From contig CAKAKS010000022.1 in the NCBI GenBank assembly GCA_916700875.1, positions 17,966,565 to 18,030,564 on the forward strand: a DNA stretch of 64,000 bases. The letters run 5' to 3'. Shown here one piece after another: positions 34,671-46,820 of the stretch. The notes below the pieces were generated by a model. It had not been told where the DNA came from, made no database searches, and saw only the letters and a program-made list of their open reading frames with translations. Source of the stretch: Sebastes aleutianus (lineage: Eukaryota > Chordata > Actinopteri > Perciformes > Sebastidae). Within the stretch, counting starts at the first letter, position 1. Each line of letters opens with the position of its first letter. Made by a program: the position numbers and the translations under genes.

Positions 34671-35857
34671 AAATGGGCACGTTATACTGTATCTGACAAT
34701 AAAAACCAATGAAGCTGAGCAACTAATAATTGTGTGGTACCACTATATTTATGTATTTACCCGCCGTTTCTATATCAGCTAACCGGGTCACCTGGTATGT
34801 TGAGCTAGGTTTTTGCACAGTTCGGACATGGAGCTCAGTATCTCAGTGTCAGGTAGACAGACCAGCAGCTGTCATGTAATCAGTGTGAGTGGTAGTAATT
34901 AGTGACAAATTCTCCTTCTGGTGAACTTAAATGCTCTCAAAGTGCTTGCCTGCAGCTAAAGCTGATGTCTCAGTGTTGTAGTAATCATTATCAGCTGAAA
35001 GAGGCCTACTCTCATGTGAGACGCTTTACTGAGTTTCTGTGCTGTGATTCAGAACATGAGATAACTCATGAGGGAAAGCATGAGATTGGCAGCACTCCCT
35101 CAAACATGGGTATTTATGCATTGTGTTGATTTGGCTAAAGGGTGATAATGGGGCACACTGGTGCTGCAACTTTCTTTAATAGGTTTTGGCATTTTGTCTT
35201 GTAAACACCTGGCTCAAGGGAAGCAACATGAAGGAAGAAACTTTCTTCTTAGTTTATGATGTAAATAAAAGAGAATAAAGAGTAAACAGAGTGGTGTAGA
35301 GCGACTCAGCTCCTGCAGAGTTTGCTGGCTGAGAGAAAACAGGGGAGGTGGAGGAGGGGCTTTTTGTAGATTGATCAGGTGCCACTGATTGAACAGGTGG
35401 TGTTAGTTAATTAGCTTCCTGAAACACAGAATCACAGCCAGGTGTGCAGAACACTAAACTGGTCATCAGGAAATCATCCAGTGATCTTTAGAAACACACA
35501 CAGGTGATGACTGTTTTTGCAGCCCATGGTAACTACTTCTTAAAATACTATGATATATATACTATGGTAGAAAATCATAGTAGTCTATACCATTATACCA
35601 GTCCTTACACCTGACACAGCTTTACTGCATCTTGTTGTCTCAATACTTGTGTGCAAGGACAATGAAGTTGGATCTAATACTACAAAAATATATTTTTCTG
35701 CATCGCACCAGTTTGAATGTAATATATCTCTAATCTAATTCAAAAGGACATATGCATTTTCATACAATTGACCACACTCACTAAACCCCGCCCCTGAACT
35801 GTGATTGTCCAATAGGATGGGCGATACCACACTTTTGAAATATGATACAATACCAAT
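34671..35857. other. Intergenic, nothing recognised
   Basis: No gene was recognised. A short block reads with many polar residues but no known domain. Confidence 0.45.
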
Positions 35858-36492
35858 ACGTTTTGTTACAATTTTAATGATACCGATATTTTTTGTTACA
35901 ATTTTAATGAAACTGATACTTTTTGTTACAATTTTAATGATACCGATACTTTTTGTTACAATTTTAACGATACCGATACTTTTTGCTACAATTTTAAAGA
36001 TACCGATACTTTTTGTTACAATTTTAATGAAACTGATACTTTTTGTTACAATTCTAACGATACCGATACTTTTTGTTACAATTTTAAAGATACCGATACT
36101 TTTTGTTACAATTTTAACAATACCGATACTTTTTGTTACAATTTTAAAGATACCGATACTTTTTGTTACAATTTTAACGATACCGATACTTTTTGTTACA
36201 ATTTTAAAGATACCGATACTTTTTGTTACAATTTTAATGAAACTGATACTTTTTGTTACAATTCTAACGATACCGATACTTTTTGTTACAATTTTAAAGA
36301 TACCGATACTTTTTGTTACAATTTTAACGATACAGATACTTTTTGTTACAATTTTAATGATACCGATTCTTTTTGTTACAATTTTAACGATACCGATAAT
36401 TTTTGTTACAATTTTAACAATACCGATAATTTTTGTTACAATTTTAACGATACCGATACTTTTTGTTACAATTTTAACAATACCGATACTGA
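35858..36492. repeat. 30-bp tandem array (about 21 copies)
   Basis: The unit is taccgatactttttgttac plus aattttaacga, with variants in two places (taatga, taacga, taaaga or taacaa, and taccgat or aactgat). The period is exactly 30 bases, so both strands stay open as 10-residue repeats. The marked variant order around 35941-36090 recurs at 36151-36300, giving a 210-base (7-unit) higher-order period. The flanking cgataccacac and 'taccgatactgatc' suggest the array grew inside a cgatacc-type dispersed repeat. It is not a gene. Confidence 0.9.
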
Positions 36493-37399
36493 TCATTTCT
36501 TAAATGGCTTTGTGATTTCTCAAAATAATGGTTATTTTTAGAAAAAATAAGCAAATAACATGACACATACTGGCCATTGAAACAAATTATTACAAAAGAA
36601 AATATGAGTACAATTAAATGAAAATGTTTGTACCACTAAGTGTAAAAAAAAAAATAGTCCAGTATTTTACAGAAATATATGTGTTGTTTTTAAATGTTTG
36701 AAGGTAACTTGTGTTGCTGTGTGAGGCACAAATACTGCATCTTGCTGTATTTTCATCTACAGGTGAAAAGTAGCACCACACTACGTTTCCTTTTTGCCGT
36801 TTTCTCACATGTGATGTGGAAGTGCGTGCTAAGTTCTGATGTCACATTGGTTTCCACAGTCTTGTGACAGTCACGGGCCAGATAAATACGTCAGGACTGT
36901 TTTGGCACAAACATACCAAAGTTGTGAAAACATTTGGATGTGATGCAGCCAACTACGTTTGTATTTAAATCATTTTATTATCGATATTTTTCTCCTTTTT
37001 TTTAGGGAGATCAGGCTGAGCGGTAAATCTGCCTGTGTTATGCTGTAACCTGCAGTAAAGCTTGACAGATGTAGCAACAGTAACTGAGGGGGGTGGGACT
37101 TAGCGAACAGTCAGCACTCATTTTGTATTGTACAATGCAATTAGATAATACAGAAGACAATCCACGTGAAGCCAGAGCTCAGTTATTTTTAGACACTGGT
37201 GACTCTTAAGTGGGTCCTTGTGAGGATGATTAGGGACTGTGCAATAGAGTGCTGCAGGAATGAGTCCTAAACCCGGAAATGAGTTTAGCATTTTACCACT
37301 TATGGTTCCCTCGTCTAGAAGTCAATGGGTTTTTGAATGGGTTTCTAGTTAGATGCTTGAAAATTAGGTCTGTGGTTGACACAAGCTGAAGAGATTTAA
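36493..37399. other. Intergenic, nothing recognised
   Basis: AT-rich sequence. A fragment near 37250-37350 ('gagtcctaaacccggaaatgag', 'gtcaatgggttttt') also occurs near 34245-34320, so both belong to a dispersed repeat. Confidence 0.5.
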
Positions 37400-37865
37400 A
37401 TGTTTTCTCAGCCCTTTTGCACGAAAAGGTGTGTAATGCGCAAGGCGTTTAACGTGCAATAAGTACGCCCTTCCTGATTTCAGCGTGTCATTTGTACGCC
37501 ATGTATCCTGTACTGACTGCAATCTCCACATATAAAAGCTACGGTAAAAGTTAGTGACGTAGTATAAAAAACGAGAAAGACCACTTATGGTGGGCGGGTG
37601 GGGAGGACTTTTAACCAGGAGACCCGTGTTCGACACCGTCGTTGACCGGTGTTTTGTTTTGTAAGTTACGTCAGTGAGGCTTGTCACGTGACAGTCACGT
37701 GTTTTTTATTGACGTTTGTGTCGTGTTTTCCGTTGTTGTGTTACGTTCTTTGCATACGTGTTTTATTTAGTTTATATACGTATTTTAAGCCCAACCATGA
37801 CGTTTTCCCTTACCCTAAGTTAGTGGTTTTCTGCGGACGTTTGCGTGGCGAACAAATGACACACA
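37400..37865 (-). repeat. Dispersed composite repeat, reverse copy
   Basis: This matches the reverse complement of 16440-16880. It contains gcacgaaaaggtgtgtaatgc, gcgtgtcatttgtacgcc, tagtataaaaaacgagaaag and 'gaccggtgttttgttttgta', ending in a 'cttaccctaagttagtggttt' segment. No coding capacity is seen. Confidence 0.65.
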
Positions 37866-37924
37866 AAAAGCGGTGTACAAACGTTAGCTTTTTACATCTG
37901 CCGATTACATTCACACTTCTAAAA

Positions 37925-38092
37925 TTATAGAAAATCAACAAAACGTGTAAGTATCATAAATGTTTGTCTGCAATTTTCTGCAATAATCCAAAACCCAATG
38001 GAAAAATTCCATCGGCTTTTTGTCGAGGGAACCCAGGGCGATGCTAACTTCCTGGTTGGCCTACAAAAATACATCATCCCTGGAGCATACTA
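37925..38092 (+). repeat. Dispersed repeat (ccaaaacccaatgg family), copy 2
   Basis: Shares 'aataatccaaaacccaatgg', ggctttttgtcgagg and cctggagca with 8159-8357, in the same order, with internal deletions. Confidence 0.65.
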
Positions 38093-39534
38093 TTATTATT
38101 GTCTGCATCTGTCTCATCATCAGGACTTTATTTTCATCACTATCAAACATGTCTGTCTTGAATAACACACATGCGGAGCTTATTAGTTATTACTGATTGA
38201 ACGTCTACAGAGTGCATCCTTTTCTTCTTGTACAGTCGCTCCTTCATTCTGCATCATAACCAAATAAGTTATACATGTGTTTTACGTTTCCTTCAGTCCA
38301 CAAAATGATCTGAACACACACTTCATCATCTGTTGTCTTTCACAGTTAGTCGAGCTCTAATCAAAACACTTTGTTTCCACGCACAACTTTGGTCGTAAAA
38401 CACCGAACCAGCTGTGCGTAAATTGAGAGCTTACCGGCGGCGCAGCGAGAAAGCGTGTGCCACACACAGCTGTCTCCGTTTAACCATTTACTGACAGTGA
38501 TCCACTTGTTTTTTTAATATTATATTATTGTTTGACTCAGCAGGAAAAAAAGTTCCCTCTGAGTCTCCAGCTGCTGCTAGAAAACACACCTGGTTTCCTG
38601 TTATGTGACTCATGTAGTCTACTTGGTTGAATTATGACTTTGCAGCCATGTATTATACAAATATTGTGTCTGCTCCATCAAACGTCACAATGAAATTTAT
38701 ACAGAAAAACAAAAGAGCTGATTTCAAATGGACATTTTCTGAATGATACACAGGCTTGCCTATCTGTCCATCTGCCTTGAGGTCACGTTTCCAACACGAG
38801 ACTCAGCATCATGTTATTGATTTGATCGCAGTAAGACATCTGATCTCATTCACGTCAGGCTGCAACGTCATCTGATCGAATCCATGTTTATTTTTAGGCT
38901 ATTTATTGCAATTCAGGGGGGATATTGTTGCATTTCAGCAGCCACAGAGCCCGAACCTGTTCACAGTTCTGTATTCATACTCGGAGCAAGTGGAGCAAAT
39001 GCATCCCCGTTATTCAATTAGGGGGAGCAAAGTTATAGTTTTGCTACCCTGCTCATTGCCTATTTTAAAAATAAACTTCATACAGTCTTCGCAATCAGGC
39101 GATTATATTTAAGCAGCCTATATCAATGATTATTTTACTATTTTCAGCAATTAACAAAACACATAATCCAAAAAAAATCACACATGTTTGGACCATGCAT
39201 GCTTTGACTGTCAATCCACATGAGGGTCTGACTGCTTAAAATAGCTGACATTTAATTCCTGGAACTACTTTTCATGGAACTAAAAAAAGGTTCCTTCAGC
39301 CCACTGTTGTCTGCGTTTCCACCACGGTCTAAAAGACCTGCAAAGATTAGGCAAATTAGTCTGCTGACGTATGAAAAAGCTATATTGACATGGGACGAGG
39401 GACTTTTTTATAAAATGAAGTATAAGATTCAGCCCCCCTTTCCCACCCCAATAGTTTTCATACTGTCCTTTTAGGAAACTGAACGGAGAAGAATGGTCTC
39501 ACAGTCCAAAGACATGCAGGTTTAGTGAACTGCA
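38093..39534. other. Intergenic, nothing recognised
   Basis: No gene or repeat was recognised. Confidence 0.45.
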
Positions 39535-40070
39535 AACCAGCCCAACACAAAAATGTGTATAGGTAATGCGCATGGCGTTTAGCGTGCAATAAAAACGCCA
39601 TTTCCACGTCATTTTTATGCCATGTATCCTGTACTGACTGCAGTGTAAACGCATCCATGTATAAATGCTACGATAAGAGTCAGTGACATAGTATAATACA
39701 CGAGAAAGACCACTTTTTGTGGGTGTGTCCAACAAACGGCGGACTTTTAAACAGGAGATCCGTGTTCGAGTCCAACGTTGTCAAAAAGCGTCGTACAAAT
39801 GACACGAGAAAAGGCTAAAATGCGTACTCGAGACACGTGTAATGTTATGTTCGTGTCCCGTGTGAAACCAGATATCAACGTTGATTTATTTGGCACTTAA
39901 CTTCCATACTTAAGCAACGCCACTTTTTATTCTTATTTAACCCAAACCGTGATCTTTTCCTTAAGCTAACTAGGTCGTTCTGTTGCCAAACCAAGTCGCT
40001 CAATTTTGAAAAAACTGGAGCGGAAATTGACAGACGCGTCACGTGTTGCTGGACATTTGTAGGAAAATGC
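39535..40070 (-). repeat. Dispersed composite repeat, second reverse copy
   Basis: It contains gcgcatggcgtttagcgtgc, atttttatgccatgtatcc, cgagaaagaccactttttgt and 'gtgttcgagtccaacgttgt', then 'ccaaaccgtgatcttttcct' with gtcgttctgttgcc, in the same order as the copy at 37400 and as the reverse of the copy at 16440. Confidence 0.65.
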
Positions 40071-40861
40071 ACACAAAAATGAGGAATAGCTTAGAAGAAT
40101 AGCAAGATATCATAAAAAACAAACTTATGAGTGGAGGGTTAATCCAAGAGGTTATAGGTGGTGTAGAAATGTAGGAAATTACCCCCATTTTTAAAATATA
40201 ACCAGGCGCAAAACTGCCATTAGGTGTAGATATGATCTTAAATGTGGTTGTATGTCTATATGCCTTGTGATAGACTGGTGACCTCTCCAGGGTGTACCTC
40301 TTGCCCAGTGCATGCTGGGATATGCTTCACTGGATAAATGGGTAGAAATAATTGATGACTAGATGTAAATTAGGTTAAGCACATTGGGAGCCCTGCACAT
40401 GAAGAGGAGAGAACTGTCAATCATCTAGTTGTACATCCTGTCTGTCACTAACACGCCTGTTGGCACAGAGAGAGAGGTGAAAACTGTGGGCGGATGTTGT
40501 CAAGCAGACATCAGCTTCCTCTTTCCACCATGTAAATACAGGAGGAGGAAGTAGCACAGAACGTTAGATACAAAGGAAGAAGAAAGGCGTAGAGAAGGAT
40601 TTTTATTTTGTTTTTTTATTGTCCTTTTCACTGGGAACCACCCAACACTTTGTTACATGAAAAAAAAACATTGATGATGCACAGTTGGGAGGCTGAGTTG
40701 GGGATTCAAATATGAAATATCTAAGTTAGTCTAGACTTGGAAAAAGCCTGATAGATGTAGATGAAGACAAACTTTCATCTTCTAGCATTTGTTTTCTTTC
40801 TTCTTCTGTTTGTTTGATGTTTTGCGCATAATTTGAGAGTATATAGAATTACTTATAACTA
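40071..40861. other. Intergenic, nothing recognised
   Basis: No gene or repeat end was identified. Confidence 0.45.
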
Positions 40862-41603
40862 GGGCTGTCAAAGTTAATGTGATAATAACGCATTAACGCA
40901 AATTTGTTTTAATTTCTTTAACGCATTAACGCAATCGACATTTCGGAGGTTGTAGCGGGTTCCGTTTTAAAGCTAGAATGAAGATGCTGTCATTATATGA
41001 AAGTACAAAACCTAAAGAATCCATTGGTGCCAACCATGTCATACTAGCTCGTTGCGAAGGAGGTTAAATAACGCCCCAAACTTACACTAAATTTTGGCGA
41101 GGAAAAACTGGCATGGCCATTTTCAAAAGGGGTCCCTTGACCTCTGACTTCCAGATATGTGAATGAAAATGGGTTCTATGGGTACCCACGAGTCTCCCCT
41201 TTACAGACATGCCCACTTTATGATAATCACATGCAGTTTGGGGCAAGTCATAGTCAAGTCAGCACACTGACACACTGACAGCTGTTGTTGCCCGTTGGGC
41301 TGCAGTTTGCCATGTTATGATTGGAGCATATTGTTTTATGCTAAATGCAGTACCTGTGAGGGTTTCTGTCATTGTTTTGTGTTGTTAATTTATTTCCAAT
41401 AATAAATATATACATACATTTGCATAAAGCAAGCATATTTGTCCACTCCCATGTTGATAAGAGTATTACATATTTGACAAATCTCCCTTTAAGGTACATT
41501 TTGAACAGATAAAAAATATGCCATTCATTTGCGATTAATCACGATGAACTATGAACAGTCATGCGATTAATTGCGATTACATTTTTTTATGGATTGACAG
41601 CCC
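40862..41603 (-). mobile_element. Complete MITE with GGGCTGTCAA termini and TA target duplication
   Basis: The left end GGGCTGTCAAAGTTAA and the right end TTGACAGCCC are inverted complements, flanked on both sides by TA (40860-40861 and 41604-41605). This fits a Tc1/mariner-like non-autonomous element, though the class is inferred from the target alone. The subterminal regions hold many taacgc/gcgattaat palindromes. Further copies, all truncated, lie at 1, 16173, 25844 and 31875. Confidence 0.82.
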
Positions 41604-41605
41604 TA

Positions 41606-42150
41606 AAACAAATATAATCAGGAATTAAAAGAGTGTGTGTGTTTTGTGGAGTGATTTTAAAATGGGGCACCATTTCATAAAGTGCCTCAAAATTGTACTT
41701 ATAAGCACCATACTGGAGTATTTTCAATCATAACACATGCTGTTTATAAGACAAATTCCAGCTCTAAATACTCCTGTTTTTCCTCCCTACTTTCCCTTTA
41801 ACAACACATCATGGCAGAGAGTCGGAGTGTGGAGCGACAACGTGGCCAGCCGGAATGTAAACAAAGGATCCCAGTCAGTAAACGGGCACAATCATTAAAT
41901 AAACCTTCCCTTTTTAATCTGAATCACTGCACAAACACCCTCCAGCCTGTATACTCATGCATACTGATTATCATATCTAAAAGATAAAGCATACGAGATG
42001 AAGAATTTTGTTTATTTGTTTATTTGTTTTGCACAATTTAAGACTATACAACATATAACATATTCCCACAAGAAAGTATCTTATAAATATATGTATGTAC
42101 ACATCCGTTTCTGGACGCATGTGTACATTTATACACATTTATGTATATAT
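41606..42150. other. Intergenic, AT-rich, nothing recognised
   Basis: No gene or clear repeat was identified before the LINE-like tail that follows. Confidence 0.4.
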
Positions 42151-42386
42151 ACACTGTATATTTGTTTTATGAACTTGTCCTACCAATTTACCACTTCTAT
42201 TATTATTGATATGTTCTGTGATGTTCTGTTTTAGCAGTTACCATATATTTTACTTTATTTATCTGCTTTTATTGTCTTGTGAAAAACTTTGTAACATCTG
42301 TTTTGAGAAGTGCTATATAAATAAATGTATTATTATTATTATTATTATTAAATGGCCATTTTAATTGAGAAGTGCTTTATAAATAC

Positions 42387-42428
<42 letters not shown>

Positions 42429-42474
42429 ATGGCCATTTTAATTGAGAAGTGCTATATAAATTATTTTTTAAATT

Positions 42475-42520
<46 letters not shown>

Positions 42521-42530
42521 ATGGCCATTT
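42151..42530 (+). repeat. LINE-like 3' tail amplified with (ATT)n
   Basis: A LINE 3'-end-like segment (gaaaaactttgtaac, gagaagtgctatataaataa) ends in (TTA)n. The unit aaatggccattttaattgag with agaagtgct(a/t)tataaat and a new (ATT)n run then follows twice more (about 42352-42427 and 42428-42520), ending in a third aaatggccatttt. The whole is a three-unit tandem repeat of tail plus microsatellite. Confidence 0.75.
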
Positions 42531-44150
42531 TCAGTCAATAACATGTTTTAGCTCATGCGTAAAAAGCATGTTGCCAAATGAGTCCCTGGAGAGAGAGAGA
42601 GAGGTAGAAGTGTGAATGAGAGAATAAGGAGCCCCCCAGCAGCGCAGCTCAGTGTAACACGACGCTGCAGGAGTTGCCATCATCACATGGCAGATGGAAA
42701 TTTCCACTCAGTCTCTTTGCTTGTTAAATGGGAAGGGTCTCCAACTCTTGTCTCCACTAGTTCTCCTCCTCCTCCTTCTGCTACTGCCTGCTACAGCTGT
42801 CCTCCACTGAAACACAAGGTAAAACCCCCACAATATACAGCCTATTCCTTACTTTTATTCTTTATCTACATTTGCATGTAATCTGCTGGTTCATTCTGAC
42901 CATTTTTGGATGGTGCGTAATTTAATTCTGGTGGTTTATTTGATTAGAAACGGCTTCTTTTACGCACGAGTTTCCTGCTTTTTTAATGCCACGTTTTTTG
43001 CATTATTTTTTTTACTGATGCATTCACAAACTAACACACGTTTAAGAGACACAGTAGCGGTGTGTGGAGCAGCTTCCTGCAGGGTGTTGCCTGAAGTCAA
43101 TATAAAGCGTATTTATTTTTGCAAGAGATTTACTTTGGTGATCATTTAGCGTCTGATTTCGCTTAAAAACACACCTTTTTTCCACTAAAGCAGTCACCAG
43201 TTGATCATGCATGGAGTGGAAACCACACTATGCATTGCACGTTGTGTTGTGCATGCTTTCTGTGCTGCCTTTTCACTGACAGAAAACACACAAAGGAGTC
43301 TGTTGTTGTTTTGCATTTTTGCATCATTTAGGCTGCTTTGTGTGTGCTCCCAATTCACAAATCATAGACTTAGACTAGACATAGACTACTTAAAGTTATT
43401 TCAAAAGGATCAACAGAGGAGAAATATGAGTAATGGTATAATATATATAGGTGGTGGGTTTATGTAACAGCAGACAGGAGCATGCTGAGTGTGGCCTGCA
43501 GGGCTCACTGAGGGCTAATAAATGTGTTATGACTGCAGGCTCAAACTGCTGCTGTGGAAATATTGTGCAAAAATTGGTGTATTTGTGAGTTGATTTCATC
43601 TCCAAAAACTTGCGAGCAAAAGCTCCCTGAGCTCCTCTCAATATCACAGATTGTTTTCTTTATTATATATTATCACTTTCTTATCTCATTTACTGTTTAA
43701 TTTAGTCTTCCTTTGTTTGATTCTGTAAGTGCTTGGTAATCACTCTGAGAAAAGAAATGGATTAGACAGTAAGATGCAGTAGTATTATCTCAGGTCTTTA
43801 AGGAGATTTTCCAAAATGTGCCTTTGCTTGGATGTGTTGTTGTCACTTTCTTTACTGTTAAACCTTCTGTTCATCCTCTTAAGCCACGTTAAGTTTTAAG
43901 CACCACATATACAGCAAACTGAAAACAAAGCCTAGAGGTTCAGCCAGGAGAATATATCTCGGTTTAGGCATATTTAAGTGGTGAGTTCAGCTTCTATGAT
44001 AGCCCTTCTGGCTGCTAAAAATACCCAGTTGCCACACAGTGTCCGTCCACTTTCAACCCCGCTCTGTTCCTTATGCACCTTCCTTACATAACACTGATCT
44101 GGTAATGCCTTCCCTTAAAGAAGCTCCGCCTACTGTACATTTTTCAGTTT
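42531..44150. other. Intergenic; possible orphan exon near 42612-42822
   Basis: The block at 42612-42822 is GC-richer and single-copy. It is open from 42612 and ends at ACACAAG|gtaaaa, an acceptable 5' splice site. The encoded peptide (serine/proline-rich) is not recognised. It might be a leader exon of an unrecognised transcript or chance. The rest of the stretch shows nothing. Confidence 0.3.
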
Positions 44151-45105
44151 CTACAGTTGTAATAATACCCAAGTGGGTGTGGTTTACGGTTATGTTAAAG
44201 CTGTGATTTAGTGTTTGAGTTAAGGCACACACCAGTTTGCCTTAAAGAAATATGCCTATAGGGTTAAAGAAACAGAAAACAAGAAAGATCACAAATGTCA
44301 GTTATTGAAGAATCCTTAAAGTCACATTGCTTGACTACCACCACCTATTTTAAAGGGATAAATACGGTGTAATCAAGTTGATTAAAGTTTAAATGGTAAT
44401 CTGTATAATGCAAGAAACAAATTTAAAAAAGAATGGTCAAAATCGAAGAATCAAAAGCTGAGATATACTGCCTTTTATTCCTTAGTGTGGATCCTACATT
44501 TCCCATAATGCACCCTGATAGTGTCTTTTTTCATTCATCTTTTTTCTTTTATTTATTCAGACAAAAAAAAGCTCCTTCTAGAGCCAAGGGAGATTTCAAA
44601 CAGCAGATTATTAAGTATCTACAGTTGTAATAATAATACCCAAGTGAGTGTGTTTTATGGTGATTTATGGTTACATTAAAGCTTTGATTGGTGTTTTAGT
44701 AAAGGCTCCATGCATGCATGCATGCACACCAAACAGTTTTTCTTAAAGAACTGTGCTTAAATAGAGTTGAAAAAAAACAGAAAACAATAAAGATCACAAA
44801 TGTCAGTTATTGAAGAAACCTTATAGTCACATTGCTCGACTGCCACTACCTATTTTAAAAAAAGAAATGTGGATTAAAGAAGGTGTATTTCAGTTGATTA
44901 AAGTTGAAATGGTAATCTGTAAAATTGCATTATTAATCCTTGTAGTTTAAAGGGTCACTCCAGCCAAAGACAAAGATTGGGGACATGCAAGAGCCAAATT
45001 TAAAAAAGAAATGGTCAAAATCGAAGAAGCAAAAGCTGAGATATACTGCCTTTTAATCCTACATTTCCTACATTTCCCATAATGCACCTCGATAGTGTCT
45101 TTCAT
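44151..45105 (+). repeat. Local direct duplication, offset about 470 bp
   Basis: Copy A (44151-44535) and copy B (44619-45105) share 'tctacagttgtaataatac', 'gatcacaaatgtcagttatt', 'gttgattaaagtt', 'gtcaaaatcgaag', 'gagatatactgcctttta' and catttcccataatgcacc in the same order. Copy B includes the left end of a TTAA-type MITE (44947). Copy A has lost that end but keeps the MITE interior, so the duplication followed the MITE insertion. Confidence 0.75.
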
Positions 45106-45393
45106 TAGCCCCTCCATGACTGGTATATACCTTTTTTTTGCGTTTGTAGCACAGGCTTTCTGTTAAAAAAAATAGTAATAAACTCAAAAAGTCTCAAACC
45201 CAAACTGAGGTAACCCTGATGACATCACTATGACATCATCGGGGTTATTTTCTCAAACTTAAAAAAGCTCCTTCCTAAAAAAAAAAGCCACATGAGCTAT
45301 TATATAACTGCTGTCACAGGCGGAGGAGGAGTGGTAGTCCAAATGACGGGTAAACTGAACTTCATGCGTAAAATAGGTGGAGTGTCCCTTTAA
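44947..45393 (+). mobile_element. TTAA-type MITE (AAGGGTCACTCCA termini), complete
   Basis: TTAA lies at 44947-44950 and 45390-45393. The left end is TTAAAGGGTCACTCCAGCC and the right end, reverse complemented, is TTAAAGGGACACTCCACC. It is 447 bases with no coding capacity. Its left half is shared with the duplicated segment upstream. Confidence 0.78.
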
Positions 45394-46242
45394 TGTTGCA
45401 CCTGTAGACTCTTAAACACTGTTGTTAAAACACCCAACCCCCTCAGTCACCTTACAAGGCTGCAGGTGAGGGGCAGCAGAGGTTTGAGGGGCGGAGCTTG
45501 GCCGTGGACTCTCGCTCCTCATTGGCTGTTAGGAGACCTGAATGACACATGTAGGTCAGAGACCCTGCTGGGTGGCTGTGGTTGGGGGTTTGAATCGCTG
45601 CTGGTGCCGGCTGATGTAACTCGTGAGCGCTATTGAGCAAATGAGCCGCGAGCCAGATGCCGAGCCGGTTTGAAGGGAGTGGATATCACTCACACAAAGG
45701 GGGAGACGCATTTGGCAGCTTTCCAAAACACTGTCAACACATTCAATCGAAATCTGAGAAGGTGGCACATTGTAGAATGTAAGAAGCCACCTATTTTTAC
45801 CTGCTGGATTGCATAAGTCAGTGACATGGAATGTGCGTCGAGCGTACATGTAACGTTCACAAAGCAACCACGTGCGTCAAAGCTTTTCTTTAAGCGTGAA
45901 ACGCTGTTGATCCTTTTGGGAAAGTCCCTTATTTTCTCACCCTCCACGTGGTGGTCCGAGGTCAGAGGTCAGCTACGGGGGGGTTCAGTGTCTTGCTGAA
46001 GATCCTATAAACATGGACGGATGTTTGCAGACACAGCTGCTTGAGCACTTAGTTCACTACATAAAACTTTTTACAACTTGTGATTGTTATTAACAGGCTG
46101 ACAGGGTTTACAGCTATCATATTGTGCGTAAACACCAGTTGCAGCCAACATTCAACTTGCACTCCTGCGTATATTTATACTTTTTATTTACATTTTAACC
46201 AAAAAGAATCGCAGAATCCCTCGTCATCTTGTCTATCTCATA
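45394..46242. other. Intergenic, nothing recognised
   Basis: No gene was recognised. The frames are short, without domains. Confidence 0.45.
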
Positions 46243-46820
46243 GACATGTATATAAGAAGTGGACGTAGTTGCCGTGACGTCACTCATTGGTTTGTGGACG
46301 ACGGTTTTGAAGCCACGAGTTCAGCATTTTGACCGTCGTCATCTTGTTTTTTTGCAACCAGAAGTGACACGAGAGGGTGGAGCTAAGCACTGAAAGCCGA
46401 ATAAGACATTTTTAGGCGAACAAAATGTTACAATTAACTTTCATGAACTGAAAACACACTGTGAAAGGGTTAAAGTTCTAAGACGAAAACACGGACAACT
46501 CCCAGAACGGACAACGCCGTGGTAGCGACCTGTCAATCACAAGGTAGCCACGCCCTAAAGCATCCCCTGCTTTATGGTCTATTTGACTCTAAATGGGACC
46601 ATAATTTACTAAATGAACATCATGCTGTATTGAAGAAGACTTGAAACTAGCAATTGAGACCATAAACTCATGTTTACAATGTTTACTGAGGAAATAAATC
46701 AAGTGAGAAGTAGGCTCATTTTCTCATAGACTTCTTTTTGCAACCAGAGGAGTCGCCCCCTGCTGGCTGTTAGAAAGAATGCAAGTTTAAGGCACTTCAG
46801 CATTGGCTTCACTTTTCAGA
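46243..46820 (+). repeat. Dispersed repeat (agaagtggacg ... ggcttcacttttcag), copy 2
   Basis: The most complete copy in the window of the family also at 29835-30480. It runs from 'atgtatataagaagtggacg' and cgtgacgtcactcattgg to 'ggcacttcagcattggcttc'. No terminal inverted repeat or A-tail was recognised, so the class is left open. Confidence 0.7.

Noticed and set aside
35735..36503. Long open frames on both strands (253 and 232 codons) that could be called repeat proteins
   Set aside because: They exist only because the DNA unit is 30 bases, a multiple of three, and lacks stops in these frames. Both strands are open at once and the peptides are simple 10-residue repeats.
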